From positions 665,490 to 729,489 of the forward strand of contig VXMB01000014.1 in assembly GCA_009841265.1 (NCBI GenBank): a stretch of DNA of 64,000 nucleotides. The letters are read 5' to 3'. Shown in pieces: positions 9,105 to 17,429 of the stretch (the stretch's first letter is position 1; every line of letters starts with the position of its first letter). The stretch comes from Gemmatimonadota bacterium (GTDB lineage Bacteria; JAAXHH01). The position numbers and the translations under genes were made by a program. The notes below the pieces were generated by a model, which did no database searches, was not told the DNA's origin, and saw only the letters and a list, made by a program, of their open reading frames with translations.

Positions 9105-10285
9105 GGCAGGTCGTCCAGATCCATACGGCCGGCGGCCTCGTGGACGGCCGCGTACACCTCGGCGAGGGGGATCCCCGCTTTCAGCGCGGCCTGACGACAG
9201 TCCTCGTATTCGGGGGTGTAACGCGTGGCGTTGCCCTGCCGAACGACTTTAATCCGGATCGCGCCGAATGGGGTCTCCGTCCTGGCCTCGCGACGGGGCA
9301 GCACGCTTCGGGTGACGGGGTAGCTTCTGAGGCCGATGGTTGTCGTTTCCTTGAAAATGAGCTCGGTCAGCTGGCCGGCCAGGGCGGTGGGCGCCAGCAC
9401 GGTGAGCAGCACGCCCGGCCTGCTCTTCTTCATGATCACGGGCGTGAGAAAGGCGTCCAGCGCGCCGGCGTCGAGCAGCAGGTCCAGAACATGGCCGTAG
9501 AACTGCGGATTCATATCGTCGATCTGCGTTTCCAGGACCTGCACGGATTCACAGTCGCCGACCTGGGTGATACCCCCCGTGTGGGCGACTTCCCCCAGAC
9601 ACAGCCGAACCAGGTTTCCATCACCACGGTCGGCGTCGTTGCCCCCACAGCCCACCGACCGCAGCGTAAATTCAAACCCGTGCATCGATCCCGCGGAAAG
9701 CGCGGTCAGAACGGCGTAACCCGCCAGGTCGACGGGGGCGCGGTCGACAGGGGCGCGGTCGACGGGCCGCACGGTTGCACCCCGCATCAGTGCGGCGAGC
9801 AGGGGAGGCGTGGCATCGATGCCCGCGGCGAAGGGCAGCGCCTCGTGGTAGAGGGCATTGATCTCGAGAAGATGCAGTGCGTTGCAGAGGATGAGGATGC
9901 GCAATGCCGTGTGGCGGCCGCCCAGTGCTTCGACCGACGGCGCGTGGTCCTGTGCGTGGTCCTGTGCCCCCCAGAGTTCACTCGCGTTCTGCTCGAGGTG
10001 GTCGATCACTCTGGCGAGGAGCGCGCCGGCCGGCGTGTCCGCTCGCCCATCCGGGATGGTCCGAAAGGATTCCGGTACGGACGCCTTGACGCAGGACAGG
10101 GAGGCGTACGTCACCTGTGTCCCTTCGACCCGCTCTTTGGTGACGTTGATCTCGCAGTCCACGCCATGGTGGCGTTTCAAGGCCGCTGCGATCTCCTCGC
10201 GGTCCGAACCCGCGTCGATCAGCGCCCCGAGCAGCATGTCCGCCGTAAAGCCGGATAACTGGTCGAAATAACCCGCCACCGCCAT
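9101..10285 (-). CDS. larC: LarC, nickel-pincer cofactor biosynthesis (nickel insertion)
   Basis: LarC inserts nickel into the pincer nucleotide cofactor of lactate racemase-type enzymes. The N-terminus YFDQLSGFTADMLLGALID matches the family opening, and the C-terminal half has the family blocks TQIDDMNPQFYGHVLD, ALDAFLTPVIMKKSRPG, FKETTTIGLRS and YTPEYEDCRQAA. The middle is divergent and contains two in-frame micro-duplications (QDHAQDHA and VDRAPVDRAPVD). Ends in a four-base overlap with the ECF ATPase; larB lies 13 bases upstream. No larE or larA in the window. Confidence 0.9.
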   Translation of the reverse strand: MAVAGYFDQLSGFTADMLLGALIDAGSDREEIAAALKRHHGVDCEINVTKERVEGTQVTYASLSCVKASVPESFRTIPDGRADTPAGALLARVIDHLEQNASELWGAQDHAQDHAPSVEALGGRHTALRILILCNALHLLEINALYHEALPFAAGIDATPPLLAALMRGATVRPVDRAPVDRAPVDLAGYAVLTALSAGSMHGFEFTLRSVGCGGNDADRGDGNLVRLCLGEVAHTGGITQVGDCESVQVLETQIDDMNPQFYGHVLDLLLDAGALDAFLTPVIMKKSRPGVLLTVLAPTALAGQLTELIFKETTTIGLRSYPVTRSVLPRREARTETPFGAIRIKVVRQGNATRYTPEYEDCRQAALKAGIPLAEVYAAVHEAAGRMDLDDLP

Positions 10286-10298
10286 GGGACCCGCCGTC

Positions 10299-11051
10299 CT
10301 ATTCGTGCTTCCGGTTGATGAGACCCGCCGCGTATCCGGCGTTGAACCCGCCGTCGATATTCACCACCGTGACACCCGAGGCACAGCTGTTCAGCATGGC
10401 CAGGAGTGCCGCCAGCCCGTTGAAACTCGCGCCATATCCCACGCTGGTCGGCACGGCGATCACCGGCCTGGAGACCAATCCCCCGACCACGCTGGGCAAG
10501 GCGCCCTCCATGCCCGCCACGACGATGAGCACCGACGCGTTCATGATGGCCTCGCGATGGGAAAGCAGGCGGTGGATGCCGGCCACGCCCACGTCGAAGA
10601 CGCGTTTCACCCGGTTGCCCAGGACCCTGGCGGTCACCGCGGCTTCTTCGGCCACGGGGATGTCGCTCGTGCCCGCCGAGACGACCAGGACCTCGCCGAT
10701 ACCTTGGTCCTGCCAGGTTTCCTGGACGACGATCGCCCTGGCCGTCTCGTGGTACACCGCCGAAGGACACCGCGCCGTCACGGCTTCGTGCATGGCCGGG
10801 GTCGCTCGCGTGGCGAGCAGGTCGCTGCCCGAGTCGACGATGCGCTCCGCGATCGCGGCCACCTGCTCTTCGGTCTTCCCCTGGCAGAAGATCACCTCGG
10901 GAAACCCGCATCGCAGGGCCCTGTGATGATCCACCTGCGCGAACCCTAGGTCCTCGAAAGGCATGGATCGCAGCCGGTCGGAAGCCTCGTCCACCGGCAG
11001 TTTACCCGATCGGACCTGTTCGAGCAACGCTTTGATCTGCGATTCGTTCAC
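10299..11051 (-). CDS. larB: LarB, nicotinate adenine dinucleotide carboxylase/hydrolase
   Basis: LarB carboxylates the pyridinium ring of nicotinate adenine dinucleotide in the first step of nickel-pincer cofactor synthesis; its C-terminal part is PurE-like. Diagnostic segments are [62 protein letters not shown] and [19 protein letters not shown] start three bases after the dipeptidase stop. The 250-residue length is typical. Confidence 0.95.
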   Translation of the reverse strand: MNESQIKALLEQVRSGKLPVDEASDRLRSMPFEDLGFAQVDHHRALRCGFPEVIFCQGKTEEQVAAIAERIVDSGSDLLATRATPAMHEAVTARCPSAVYHETARAIVVQETWQDQGIGEVLVVSAGTSDIPVAEEAAVTARVLGNRVKRVFDVGVAGIHRLLSHREAIMNASVLIVVAGMEGALPSVVGGLVSRPVIAVPTSVGYGASFNGLAALLAMLNSCASGVTVVNIDGGFNAGYAAGLINRKHE

Positions 11052-11054
11052 GGG

Positions 11055-12323
11055 CTATTCACCGTCCAGGACTTCGATGCGCGCGCCCGAGGCATGGCGC
11101 TCCTGCTGCAGGCGGGCCGCCACCGCCTCCGCGTCGCGCATCACGCGCAGTACGTTGCCTCCGAGGATCTTCATGATATCCTCGTCCGCGTATCCCCGCC
11201 GGACCAGTTCGGCCGTCAAATTTGGATAGGTAGAGACGTCCTCCAGTCCCACCGGGACCGTGGTAATGCCGTCGTAGTCTCCGCCGATCCCGATGTAGTC
11301 AATGCCGATCACCTGCCGGATGTGGTCGATATGGTCGGCCACCTGGGCGACGGTGGCGCGCGGCGTGGGATTGGCCTCGTTCCAGGCGGCGATGCCTTCC
11401 GCCACCGATTCATCCGTGCTGCCCGGCATCGCCGCGAGCCGCTCGCGTTCCTCGTTGCGCTTCACGCCGTGCAGGCGGGTCTCTTCCGAGATGTAGCCCG
11501 GTACGAAGGTGACCATGATCACGCCGCCGTTTTCGGCCAGGCGCACCAGGACGTCGTCGGGGACGTTGCGCACGTGGTTGCACATGGCATAGGACGAGGA
11601 ATGGGTGAATATGACCGGGGCCTCCGTCACGTCCAGGACATCCCCCATGGTCGCCAGGGAAACGTGGGACAGGTCCGCCAGCATGCCCAGGCGGTTCATC
11701 TCGCGGATCACCTCTTTCCCGAATTCCGACAGGCCGCCGACACCCACGGTGTCCGTGGCCGAATCCGCCCACGGGATGTTGCGGCTGTGGGTCAGGGTCA
11801 TGTACCGGACGCCCAGCTTGTGAAACATGCGGAGTGCGCCGAGGGAGGAATCGATGGAATGGCCCCCTTCGATGCCTATCATGGACGCGATCCTGCCTGT
11901 CGCGAAGGCGGCTTCCACTTCATCGGCCGTGGTGGCCAGTTGAAACGTGTCCGGGTACCGTTCGATCATCTCGTACACGATGTCTATGGCTTCCATGGTA
12001 GCCCGCGTCGCCTCCCTGCCCTGCATGGAAACGGGTACGTAGACCGACCAGAACTGGGCGCCCACCATGCCCTCCCGCAGACGGGGAATGTCGGTGTGAA
12101 AATCGGGCTGGGGCTGGTCGAGATCGATGGACCATACGTCCCGGTTCGCCTTCCTGCGGATCTGCCAGGGCAGGTCGTTGTGGCCGTCGATCAACGGGGC
12201 TTTCGCGTGCAGCGCCTTCGCGCGTTCGACGGGATCTTCAGGCATGGGTGCTGCAGCCGGCGTACACGCGGCGGTCACCGCGATGAAACTGAGGCTGGTC
12301 AGCAACAGGGCGAGTGAGTGCAT
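11055..12323 (-). CDS. Membrane dipeptidase (peptidase family M19), predicted lipoprotein
   Basis: Zinc dipeptidase of the renal dipeptidase family. Metal-site motifs are DGHNDLPW, IGIEGGHS, LTHSRN, ADLSHVS and FTHSSS, with GIGGDYDGI near the C-terminus. The N-terminus MHSLALLLTSLSFIAVTAAC is a lipoprotein signal with a VTAAC lipobox, so the enzyme is probably membrane-anchored outside the cytoplasm. ATG 12323 is preceded by GGAGGA at four bases; a frame opening at 12410 has no such site. First gene of a five-gene minus-strand operon with larB, larC, the ECF ATPase and the amidohydrolase. Confidence 0.92.
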   Translation of the reverse strand: MHSLALLLTSLSFIAVTAACTPAAAPMPEDPVERAKALHAKAPLIDGHNDLPWQIRRKANRDVWSIDLDQPQPDFHTDIPRLREGMVGAQFWSVYVPVSMQGREATRATMEAIDIVYEMIERYPDTFQLATTADEVEAAFATGRIASMIGIEGGHSIDSSLGALRMFHKLGVRYMTLTHSRNIPWADSATDTVGVGGLSEFGKEVIREMNRLGMLADLSHVSLATMGDVLDVTEAPVIFTHSSSYAMCNHVRNVPDDVLVRLAENGGVIMVTFVPGYISEETRLHGVKRNEERERLAAMPGSTDESVAEGIAAWNEANPTPRATVAQVADHIDHIRQVIGIDYIGIGGDYDGITTVPVGLEDVSTYPNLTAELVRRGYADEDIMKILGGNVLRVMRDAEAVAARLQQERHASGARIEVLDGE

Positions 12324-12669
12324 GGTTCCTCCGGGGGTGAAGCCATTCATGTCTGGTTTCTGGCGGTAACAGGCAGTGGATCGGATTCCCGAGATGGCAG
12401 GCAATTGCAACTTGAAATGTGGATCCTGTCGTCATTGGGTCATTCTCCTCTAAAATTAACGATATTCGGGTCAGGGCAAGGGATATTTGGGCGTTCCGGT
12501 CTGGGGAATCCAGCAGGCGTCGAGGTCCGTGTTGTCCAGTCCGGACGGCGTCGGATCGGCATAGAACCACCATCGAACCACCATGTAATTCTCATATTGC
12601 CAATCCCGCCGGCCCGGTTTACTTTTCACTGGTCGCATTCACCTGATATCCCCTACCGAAGGAGTCCGC
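12324..12669. promoter_or_regulatory. Divergent intergenic region, dipeptidase/hydroxyacid dehydrogenase
   Basis: 346 bases between divergent start codons must hold promoters for both units. On the minus strand TTGCCC with an ATTTTA-like hexamer 17 bases away lies near 12445-12482, a weak candidate. On the plus strand I see only the ribosome site GAAGGAG before 12670. No convincing small gene or operator. Confidence 0.35.
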
Positions 12670-13680
12670 ATGGCCGGTTTCACCATTCTCTCGCCCGGAA
12701 ACCCGGATAACCCCGGTCCCAATCAATATATACGTGACGAACTGAAGACTATAGGCGCCGAACTCAAGATCCGGCCCTACGGCACGCTCGAGGAAATGCT
12801 CGAGGAAGCCCGGGACGTGGACGGGTTCACCCAGGGCGGTCTCACGTACAATAGAGAAGTCGTCGAAGCACTGCCCGAGCGCATACGCGTGGTCGGCGCG
12901 GGCGGGATCGGCGTGGATTTCATCGACGTGGAAGCGGCCACGAAACGGGGCATCATCGTCTACAACATCCAGCGGGTATTCGAACGGGAAGTCGCCCAGC
13001 ACGCCATGATGCTGCTGCTCGCCTGCGCCCGCCGGCTGATGATCATCAACCGATCCATGATGGAGGGCACCCCGGTCAGCCGGGGTACCATTCAGCCGAT
13101 TTACGAGCAGACGCTGGGCCTGGTTTCCTTCGGGAACATCGGCCGGGCCATGGCGAAGATCGCCGCCGGATTCGATCTTCGCGTCATCGCTTGCGACCCC
13201 TTCGTAACCCAGGCCGACGCCGACCCCTGGGGCGTGACCATGGTGGACCAGGAAACGCTGTTCAGGGAGTCGGACTTCGTCTCCTGCCACGTGCCCCTGG
13301 GACCGGGAACCCACCATCTCATCGGGGAGCGGGATTTCCGGAACATGAAGCCTTCCGCCTACTTCATCAACACGGGCCGGGGCAAGGTCGTGGACGAGAA
13401 AGCGCTGATCCGGGCCCTGCAGGAAGGGTGGCTCGCCGGTGCGGGGCTGGACGTGCAGGAACAGGAACCGCCCGCCCCGGACAACCCACTACGGTCGATG
13501 GAACAGGTGGTCCTCACGCCGCACTACGCTTCGGCATCGGTGAGGGGCGGCATCGAGCGTTTCAAGAAAGCCGGCCGGCAACTGGTCACCATCCTCAGTG
13601 GCCGCTGGCCCGATGACGGCCTCGTAAATCCCGCCGTGAAGCCGCTCGCCGCCGAAAAATGGGGCATGCCCGCGGAGTAA
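12670..13680 (+). CDS. D-isomer-specific 2-hydroxyacid dehydrogenase family protein
   Basis: NAD(P)-dependent dehydrogenase of the phosphoglycerate/glycerate dehydrogenase family, 336 residues. The Rossmann motif is GLVSFGNIGRAMAKIA (about residue 150). The catalytic triad candidates are Arg in NTGRGKVVDE, Glu in DVQEQEPPAP and His in LTPHYASAS. No ACT or other C-terminal regulatory domain is present, so it is a short-form enzyme; substrate not assignable. ATG has GAAGGAG five bases upstream. Confidence 0.88.
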   Translation: MAGFTILSPGNPDNPGPNQYIRDELKTIGAELKIRPYGTLEEMLEEARDVDGFTQGGLTYNREVVEALPERIRVVGAGGIGVDFIDVEAATKRGIIVYNIQRVFEREVAQHAMMLLLACARRLMIINRSMMEGTPVSRGTIQPIYEQTLGLVSFGNIGRAMAKIAAGFDLRVIACDPFVTQADADPWGVTMVDQETLFRESDFVSCHVPLGPGTHHLIGERDFRNMKPSAYFINTGRGKVVDEKALIRALQEGWLAGAGLDVQEQEPPAPDNPLRSMEQVVLTPHYASASVRGGIERFKKAGRQLVTILSGRWPDDGLVNPAVKPLAAEKWGMPAE

Positions 13681-13736
13681 ACGGGTGACTGGCGGCGGTT
13701 GCGCAATGGGGCGTGAGGCGTAGATTCGGATTCGCC

Positions 13737-14441
13737 ATGTTCTACGATACCGTGATCTTCGACGCGGCGGGTACGCTGATCGGCCGGGATTCCCCCGATT
13801 TTTTCGAGGAGTTCTTCGTTGTCGCGGCGGGTGAGCTCGGAGCCGCGATCACGCTCGACCAGGTGAAGGCGGCGCTTTCGAAGTCCATGGAGGAACCCCG
13901 GTTCCACAAGCGCGACGGCCGCATGAGCACGCCGGAGCAGACGCGGCGGTACTTTGTCGATCTCTACGCCCATGTCTTCGAAACGGCGGGTATCGGGGGC
14001 GACCTGGTGCCCGGATTGCAGCAGTACTATGACCGGTTTCAGGACGGCAGGTATCTCGAGGTGTACGAGGACGTCCGGCCCACGCTGGAAAAACTGAAGG
14101 ACCGTGGCTTGCGCCTCGGCGTGCTGTCGAACTGGTCAGAACACCTCTCCCACGTGCTCAAGCGGCACGACCTCGACAGGTATTTCTCCTTTCTCGTGGT
14201 TTCCGCCGAAGCGGGTTGTGAAAAACCCGACGAGCGGATATTCCGCATGGCCATAGATCGCGCGGAAGCGCCGGTCGACCGGATTCTTTACATCGGGGAC
14301 TATCCGGAGGAGGACATCCTGCCGGCCGAGCGCGTCGGCCTGGACGCCCTGCTCATCGACCGGTACGAGAAGTACGGCCGCTATCGTCTGCCCTCCATCC
14401 GGCAGCTGACGGACGTCCCCGGGCTTCTGGGCATAGCATGA
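13737..14441 (+). CDS. HAD-superfamily hydrolase (subfamily IA)
   Basis: Haloacid-dehalogenase-like phosphatase of 234 residues. Motif I is FDAAGTL, with Asp nucleophile but Ala where phosphatases usually have a second Asp; motif II VLSNWSEHL, motif III Lys in CEKPDERIF, motif IV YIGDYPEEDI. The helical cap lies between residues 15 and 85. The missing second Asp resembles dehalogenase-like and HDHD3-like members, so phosphatase activity is uncertain. ATG 13737 chosen over an in-frame GTG at 13713 because the core begins at MFYDTVIFD. Confidence 0.85.
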   Translation: MFYDTVIFDAAGTLIGRDSPDFFEEFFVVAAGELGAAITLDQVKAALSKSMEEPRFHKRDGRMSTPEQTRRYFVDLYAHVFETAGIGGDLVPGLQQYYDRFQDGRYLEVYEDVRPTLEKLKDRGLRLGVLSNWSEHLSHVLKRHDLDRYFSFLVVSAEAGCEKPDERIFRMAIDRAEAPVDRILYIGDYPEEDILPAERVGLDALLIDRYEKYGRYRLPSIRQLTDVPGLLGIA

Positions 14442-14482
14442 ATGACGCATCGTGAATGACACGTCGTGAACGAGGACGAACC

Positions 14483-15724
14483 ATGAGCAACCAACCGATC
14501 CGCGTCGGCGTGGTGGGTGTGGGACGCGGGAAGAGCTTCGCACAGAGCGCGTCCGGCGCCGTGGGCATGGAACTCGTCGCACTGTGCGATATCTGGGAGG
14601 AGCGGTTGCGCGAGTTGGCCGGCGAACTTTCCGTCGCCGCGTACACCGATTACGACGCGTTCCTCACCCACGACATGGACGCCGTGGTCCTGGCCAACTA
14701 CTTCCACGAACACGCGCCGTTTGCCGTAAAGGCCCTGCGGGCGGGCAAGCACGTCATGAGCGAGACCGCCTGCAACGGCACGCTGGCGGAGGGCGTCGCC
14801 CTCTGCCGAGCCGTGGAGGCGTCCGGCCGGATCTACATGCTGGCCGAGAACTACCCATATACCGTGTTCAACCAAGAGATGCACCGGCTCTACCGCGAGG
14901 GTGAGATTGGCGAAGTCACCTATGCCGAGGGAGAGTACAACCACCCCATGTCCCGGGACGCGAGCCTGCGAATTTCACCGGGATTCGACCACTGGCGGGC
15001 GTGGATCCCTTCCACTTATTACTGCACCCACGCCCTCGCGCCCCTGGTATATATCACCGACACGCGGCCGGTCGCCGTGAACGCCCTGGCCATCGCCCGG
15101 CCCGAGCGCACCCTCACCCTCAGAAGGGGAGATCCGGGGTCCGTCATCCTCTGCCGCATGGACAACGGCGCGGTCTTCCGGCTCTTCGGACTCGGCCTGC
15201 CCGGTCACAGCAACTGGTACCGCCTTCATGGCGAGCGCGGCGCCATGGAGATCACCCGGGGGCCGGGGTACTTCGGACCGGGAGAGGTGCGGGTGTGGCA
15301 TGAGCCGTGGCACGTGCAGCCCGGCCAGGAAGCGGAACGGGTCTACAAGCCGGACTGGCCGGAGCACGGCGATCTCGCCCGCAAGGCCGGCCACGGCGGC
15401 GGCGACTTCTGGACCAGTTTCCATTTCACCCGGGCCATCCGTTCGGGCGAGCAGCCCTTCCTGGACGTGTACCGCGGCGTGGCCATGTCGTCGGTGGGCA
15501 TCCTGGCCTGGAAGAGCGCGCTGGAAGACGGCCGTCCCTTCGACGTGCCCGATTTCAGGGACGAGGCCGCCCGGAAATCCTGCGAAAACGACCACTGGTC
15601 GCCCTGGCCGAAACATGCCGGATCGGGCCAGCCTCCGCCCAGCATTCTGGGCCGTCGCGAGCCGGATCCGGAGCACGTCCCGTACGCCCTGCGCGTATGG
15701 AAGGATATGGGTTACGACGGGTAA
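14483..15724 (+). CDS. Gfo/Idh/MocA family oxidoreductase
   Basis: NAD(P)-dependent sugar/inositol dehydrogenase-type protein, 413 residues. N-terminal Rossmann fold starts RVGVVGVGRGKSF; the conserved middle has KHVMSETACNGTLAEG, with Thr-Ala at the position of the usual EKP lysine motif (SETACN), and YMLAENYPY. The C-terminal domain begins near residue 135. The absent Lys in the EKP motif suggests altered catalysis. GAGGA lies six bases before ATG 14483. Substrate unknown. Confidence 0.85.
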   Translation: MSNQPIRVGVVGVGRGKSFAQSASGAVGMELVALCDIWEERLRELAGELSVAAYTDYDAFLTHDMDAVVLANYFHEHAPFAVKALRAGKHVMSETACNGTLAEGVALCRAVEASGRIYMLAENYPYTVFNQEMHRLYREGEIGEVTYAEGEYNHPMSRDASLRISPGFDHWRAWIPSTYYCTHALAPLVYITDTRPVAVNALAIARPERTLTLRRGDPGSVILCRMDNGAVFRLFGLGLPGHSNWYRLHGERGAMEITRGPGYFGPGEVRVWHEPWHVQPGQEAERVYKPDWPEHGDLARKAGHGGGDFWTSFHFTRAIRSGEQPFLDVYRGVAMSSVGILAWKSALEDGRPFDVPDFRDEAARKSCENDHWSPWPKHAGSGQPPPSILGRREPDPEHVPYALRVWKDMGYDG

Positions 15725-15731
15725 AAAAGGC

Positions 15732-15760
15732 TTGCGTTTTGAGGGTCCGCCGGGTATTTT
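15732..15760 (+). promoter_or_regulatory. Promoter for tRNA-Glu
   Basis: TTGCGT at 15732-15737, 17-base spacer, TATTTT at 15755-15760. The predicted start near 15767 is about 15 bases before the tRNA. Confidence 0.6.
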
Positions 15761-15781
15761 AGGACGGCTTTGGAGGAACGC

Positions 15782-15856
15782 GACCCCATCGTCTAGCCTG
15801 GCCAAGGACACCGCCCTTTCACGGCGGCAACACGGGTTCAAATCCCGTTGGGGTCA
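15782..15856 (+). tRNA. tRNA-Glu (anticodon TTC)
   Basis: A complete 75-base cloverleaf. Acceptor GACCCCA pairs with TGGGGTC, discriminator A; the anticodon stem CCGCC/GGCGG encloses CTTTCAC with anticodon TTC; the T arm ACGGG-TTCAAAT-CCCGT is standard. The terminal CCA is not encoded. No integrase or attachment-site repeat was seen beside it. Confidence 0.96.
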
Positions 15857-15934
15857 TAACACTTAACCGGAAATGGCAGAGGGGGTTGCGTGCATGCGCA
15901 GTCCCCTTTTCGCTTGTTGTGCCGTCCACTGGAC

Positions 15935-17221
15935 TTAATGGTCGAAGGGCTCGACACGGATCACTTCGATGGTCCCGGCCGGGGTGAATTGCCAGACCGC
16001 GACGAAACCCGTGGCAAGATCGCCGTTCTCGTCCCAGTCCAACGGCATGGCCGCGCCTTCGTAGTTGATTGCACCGCCTTCTCCCAGGACGCGCAACCCG
16101 TTCGCAATGCTGCTCGCCTCGGCAATCACAAGTTCGCCGGGCGGCTTCCCGATCGTTCGCAACTGGTCCCGGATGGCCGCGCCCTCCAGCCTGCCCGCCG
16201 CCTGGGTCGCCAGGGCCAGCGCCACGGTTGCGTCATAGGTCTGTTTCACGTAGGGGAAAGGCGGAGGGTTGCTGTCGTAGAGGCTTTTGTACCCGTCCTC
16301 CCAGGCGATCGCCGAAGGCGTGTCCTGCGCGGAGCCGGGCGAAGTGCCGATCATCCCGGCGAGATGCTCGGGGCCTATGGAACGGATCAGGTCCAGGCTG
16401 CGTCCGGTCGGGCCGAAGATAAACACGTCATAGAAGCCGTTGTCCAGCGCTTCGCGCACGATGGTTTCCTGCTGGGGTTGAAAGGCAAGGACAATCAGTG
16501 CCTGCGTGTCGTCAAGGACGCCCTTGCTTTCTCTTAGCTCCTCCACGAGGGTCGTCTTTTCGGGATCCGCCGCGACACGGATGAGCTTGCCTTCCCAGGC
16601 ATTCTCGAATGCGTCCGCGATGCCCCGGCCCCAGACGTCGTCCCGGTAGATCATGCCCACGTTACCGTATCCCAATTCCAGCGTGATCTTGGCGAGGACC
16701 GGCCCCTGGTCGAGATCGGACAGCGTGGTGCGAAACAGGAAATCGTTGTCCGCGGCGTTCGTGAGCATGGGAGAAGAAGAGGCCGGAGAGATCATGGGAA
16801 TGCCGGCATCCGCGACCACTTCGTCCACGATGGCAAGCGTCGAGGAACTCGCCCAGGCGCCTACGATCGCGTGGACCCCTTTGTCCTCGATAAGGTCCAT
16901 GGCCTCGGATACCGCGGTTTCGGCGTCCAACTCCGTATCGGCCACCAGGCCTTCGACCGGTTCCCCGAGCACGCCCACCTCGTTGACATGCTCGATCGCC
17001 ATTTCGAATCCCCGCCGCATGAGGACGCCGTGTTCCGAACCTCCTTCCGACAAATCGATCAACAGCCCGATCTTCAGCGCGGGTTGATCGACCGGCTCCG
17101 GAGGTTCCGGCGGCTCGGGCGATACCGGATCCTCGCTGCCGCACGACAACAGAAAGGTGATCATCAGGACGATCGACAGCCAGGGCCCCCAGGAGAAAAT
17201 CGATCCTCGCATTCCAAGCAT
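15935..17221 (-). CDS. Branched-chain amino acid-type ABC substrate-binding lipoprotein
   Basis: Periplasmic ligand-binding protein of the LivJ/Peripla_BP_6 type, 428 residues. Signal peptide ends in LLSC, followed by a Pro/Glu spacer (SPEPPEPPEPVDQP) and the mature start LKIGLLIDLSEGGSEHGVLMRRGFEMA. Later blocks AIVGAWASSSTLAI and PMISPASSSP match the ligand-binding hinge regions. GGGAGG is seven bases before ATG 17221; other in-frame ATGs upstream lack a ribosome site. No permease or ATPase gene is adjacent, so it may serve a distant transporter or act as a sensor. Confidence 0.88.
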   Translation of the reverse strand: MLGMRGSIFSWGPWLSIVLMITFLLSCGSEDPVSPEPPEPPEPVDQPALKIGLLIDLSEGGSEHGVLMRRGFEMAIEHVNEVGVLGEPVEGLVADTELDAETAVSEAMDLIEDKGVHAIVGAWASSSTLAIVDEVVADAGIPMISPASSSPMLTNAADNDFLFRTTLSDLDQGPVLAKITLELGYGNVGMIYRDDVWGRGIADAFENAWEGKLIRVAADPEKTTLVEELRESKGVLDDTQALIVLAFQPQQETIVREALDNGFYDVFIFGPTGRSLDLIRSIGPEHLAGMIGTSPGSAQDTPSAIAWEDGYKSLYDSNPPPFPYVKQTYDATVALALATQAAGRLEGAAIRDQLRTIGKPPGELVIAEASSIANGLRVLGEGGAINYEGAAMPLDWDENGDLATGFVAVWQFTPAGTIEVIRVEPFDH

Positions 17222-17281
17222 CTTCATGCCTCCCGCGCATCGCAGCGCATTTCGTCGGGTATGTCCATGTCCGGTAGCGGG

Positions 17282-17331
17282 TTTCGAATCCGTGACAATG
17301 TAGATATACTGCGTACCGTTTACGCTGTCAT
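17282..17331. promoter_or_regulatory. Overlapping divergent promoters (binding protein / MATE)
   Basis: Minus strand: ATGACA (17331-17326), 17-base spacer, TATATC (17308-17303). Plus strand: TTTCGA (17282-17287), 17-base spacer, TATACT (17305-17310). The two minus-10 boxes share GATATACT, so the polymerases would compete. Confidence 0.5.
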
Positions 17332-17429
17332 CCCTTTTCTTATCTATTGCGCCATCAACAACTTGGGTAGCATCGGGCACCGGCTGAATTGCCTTGCCGG
17401 TTCGCCGGCGGCGGAATACATTCAATCCC

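Noticed and set aside
12238..12436. A short minus-strand frame with AGAGGAGA upstream of its ATG near 12436
   Set aside because: It runs out of frame into the conserved start of the dipeptidase and codes for nothing recognisable; the purine run is more likely chance.
15782..15934. An integration site at tRNA-Glu
   Set aside because: No integrase gene and no second copy of the tRNA 3-prime end was found in the window.
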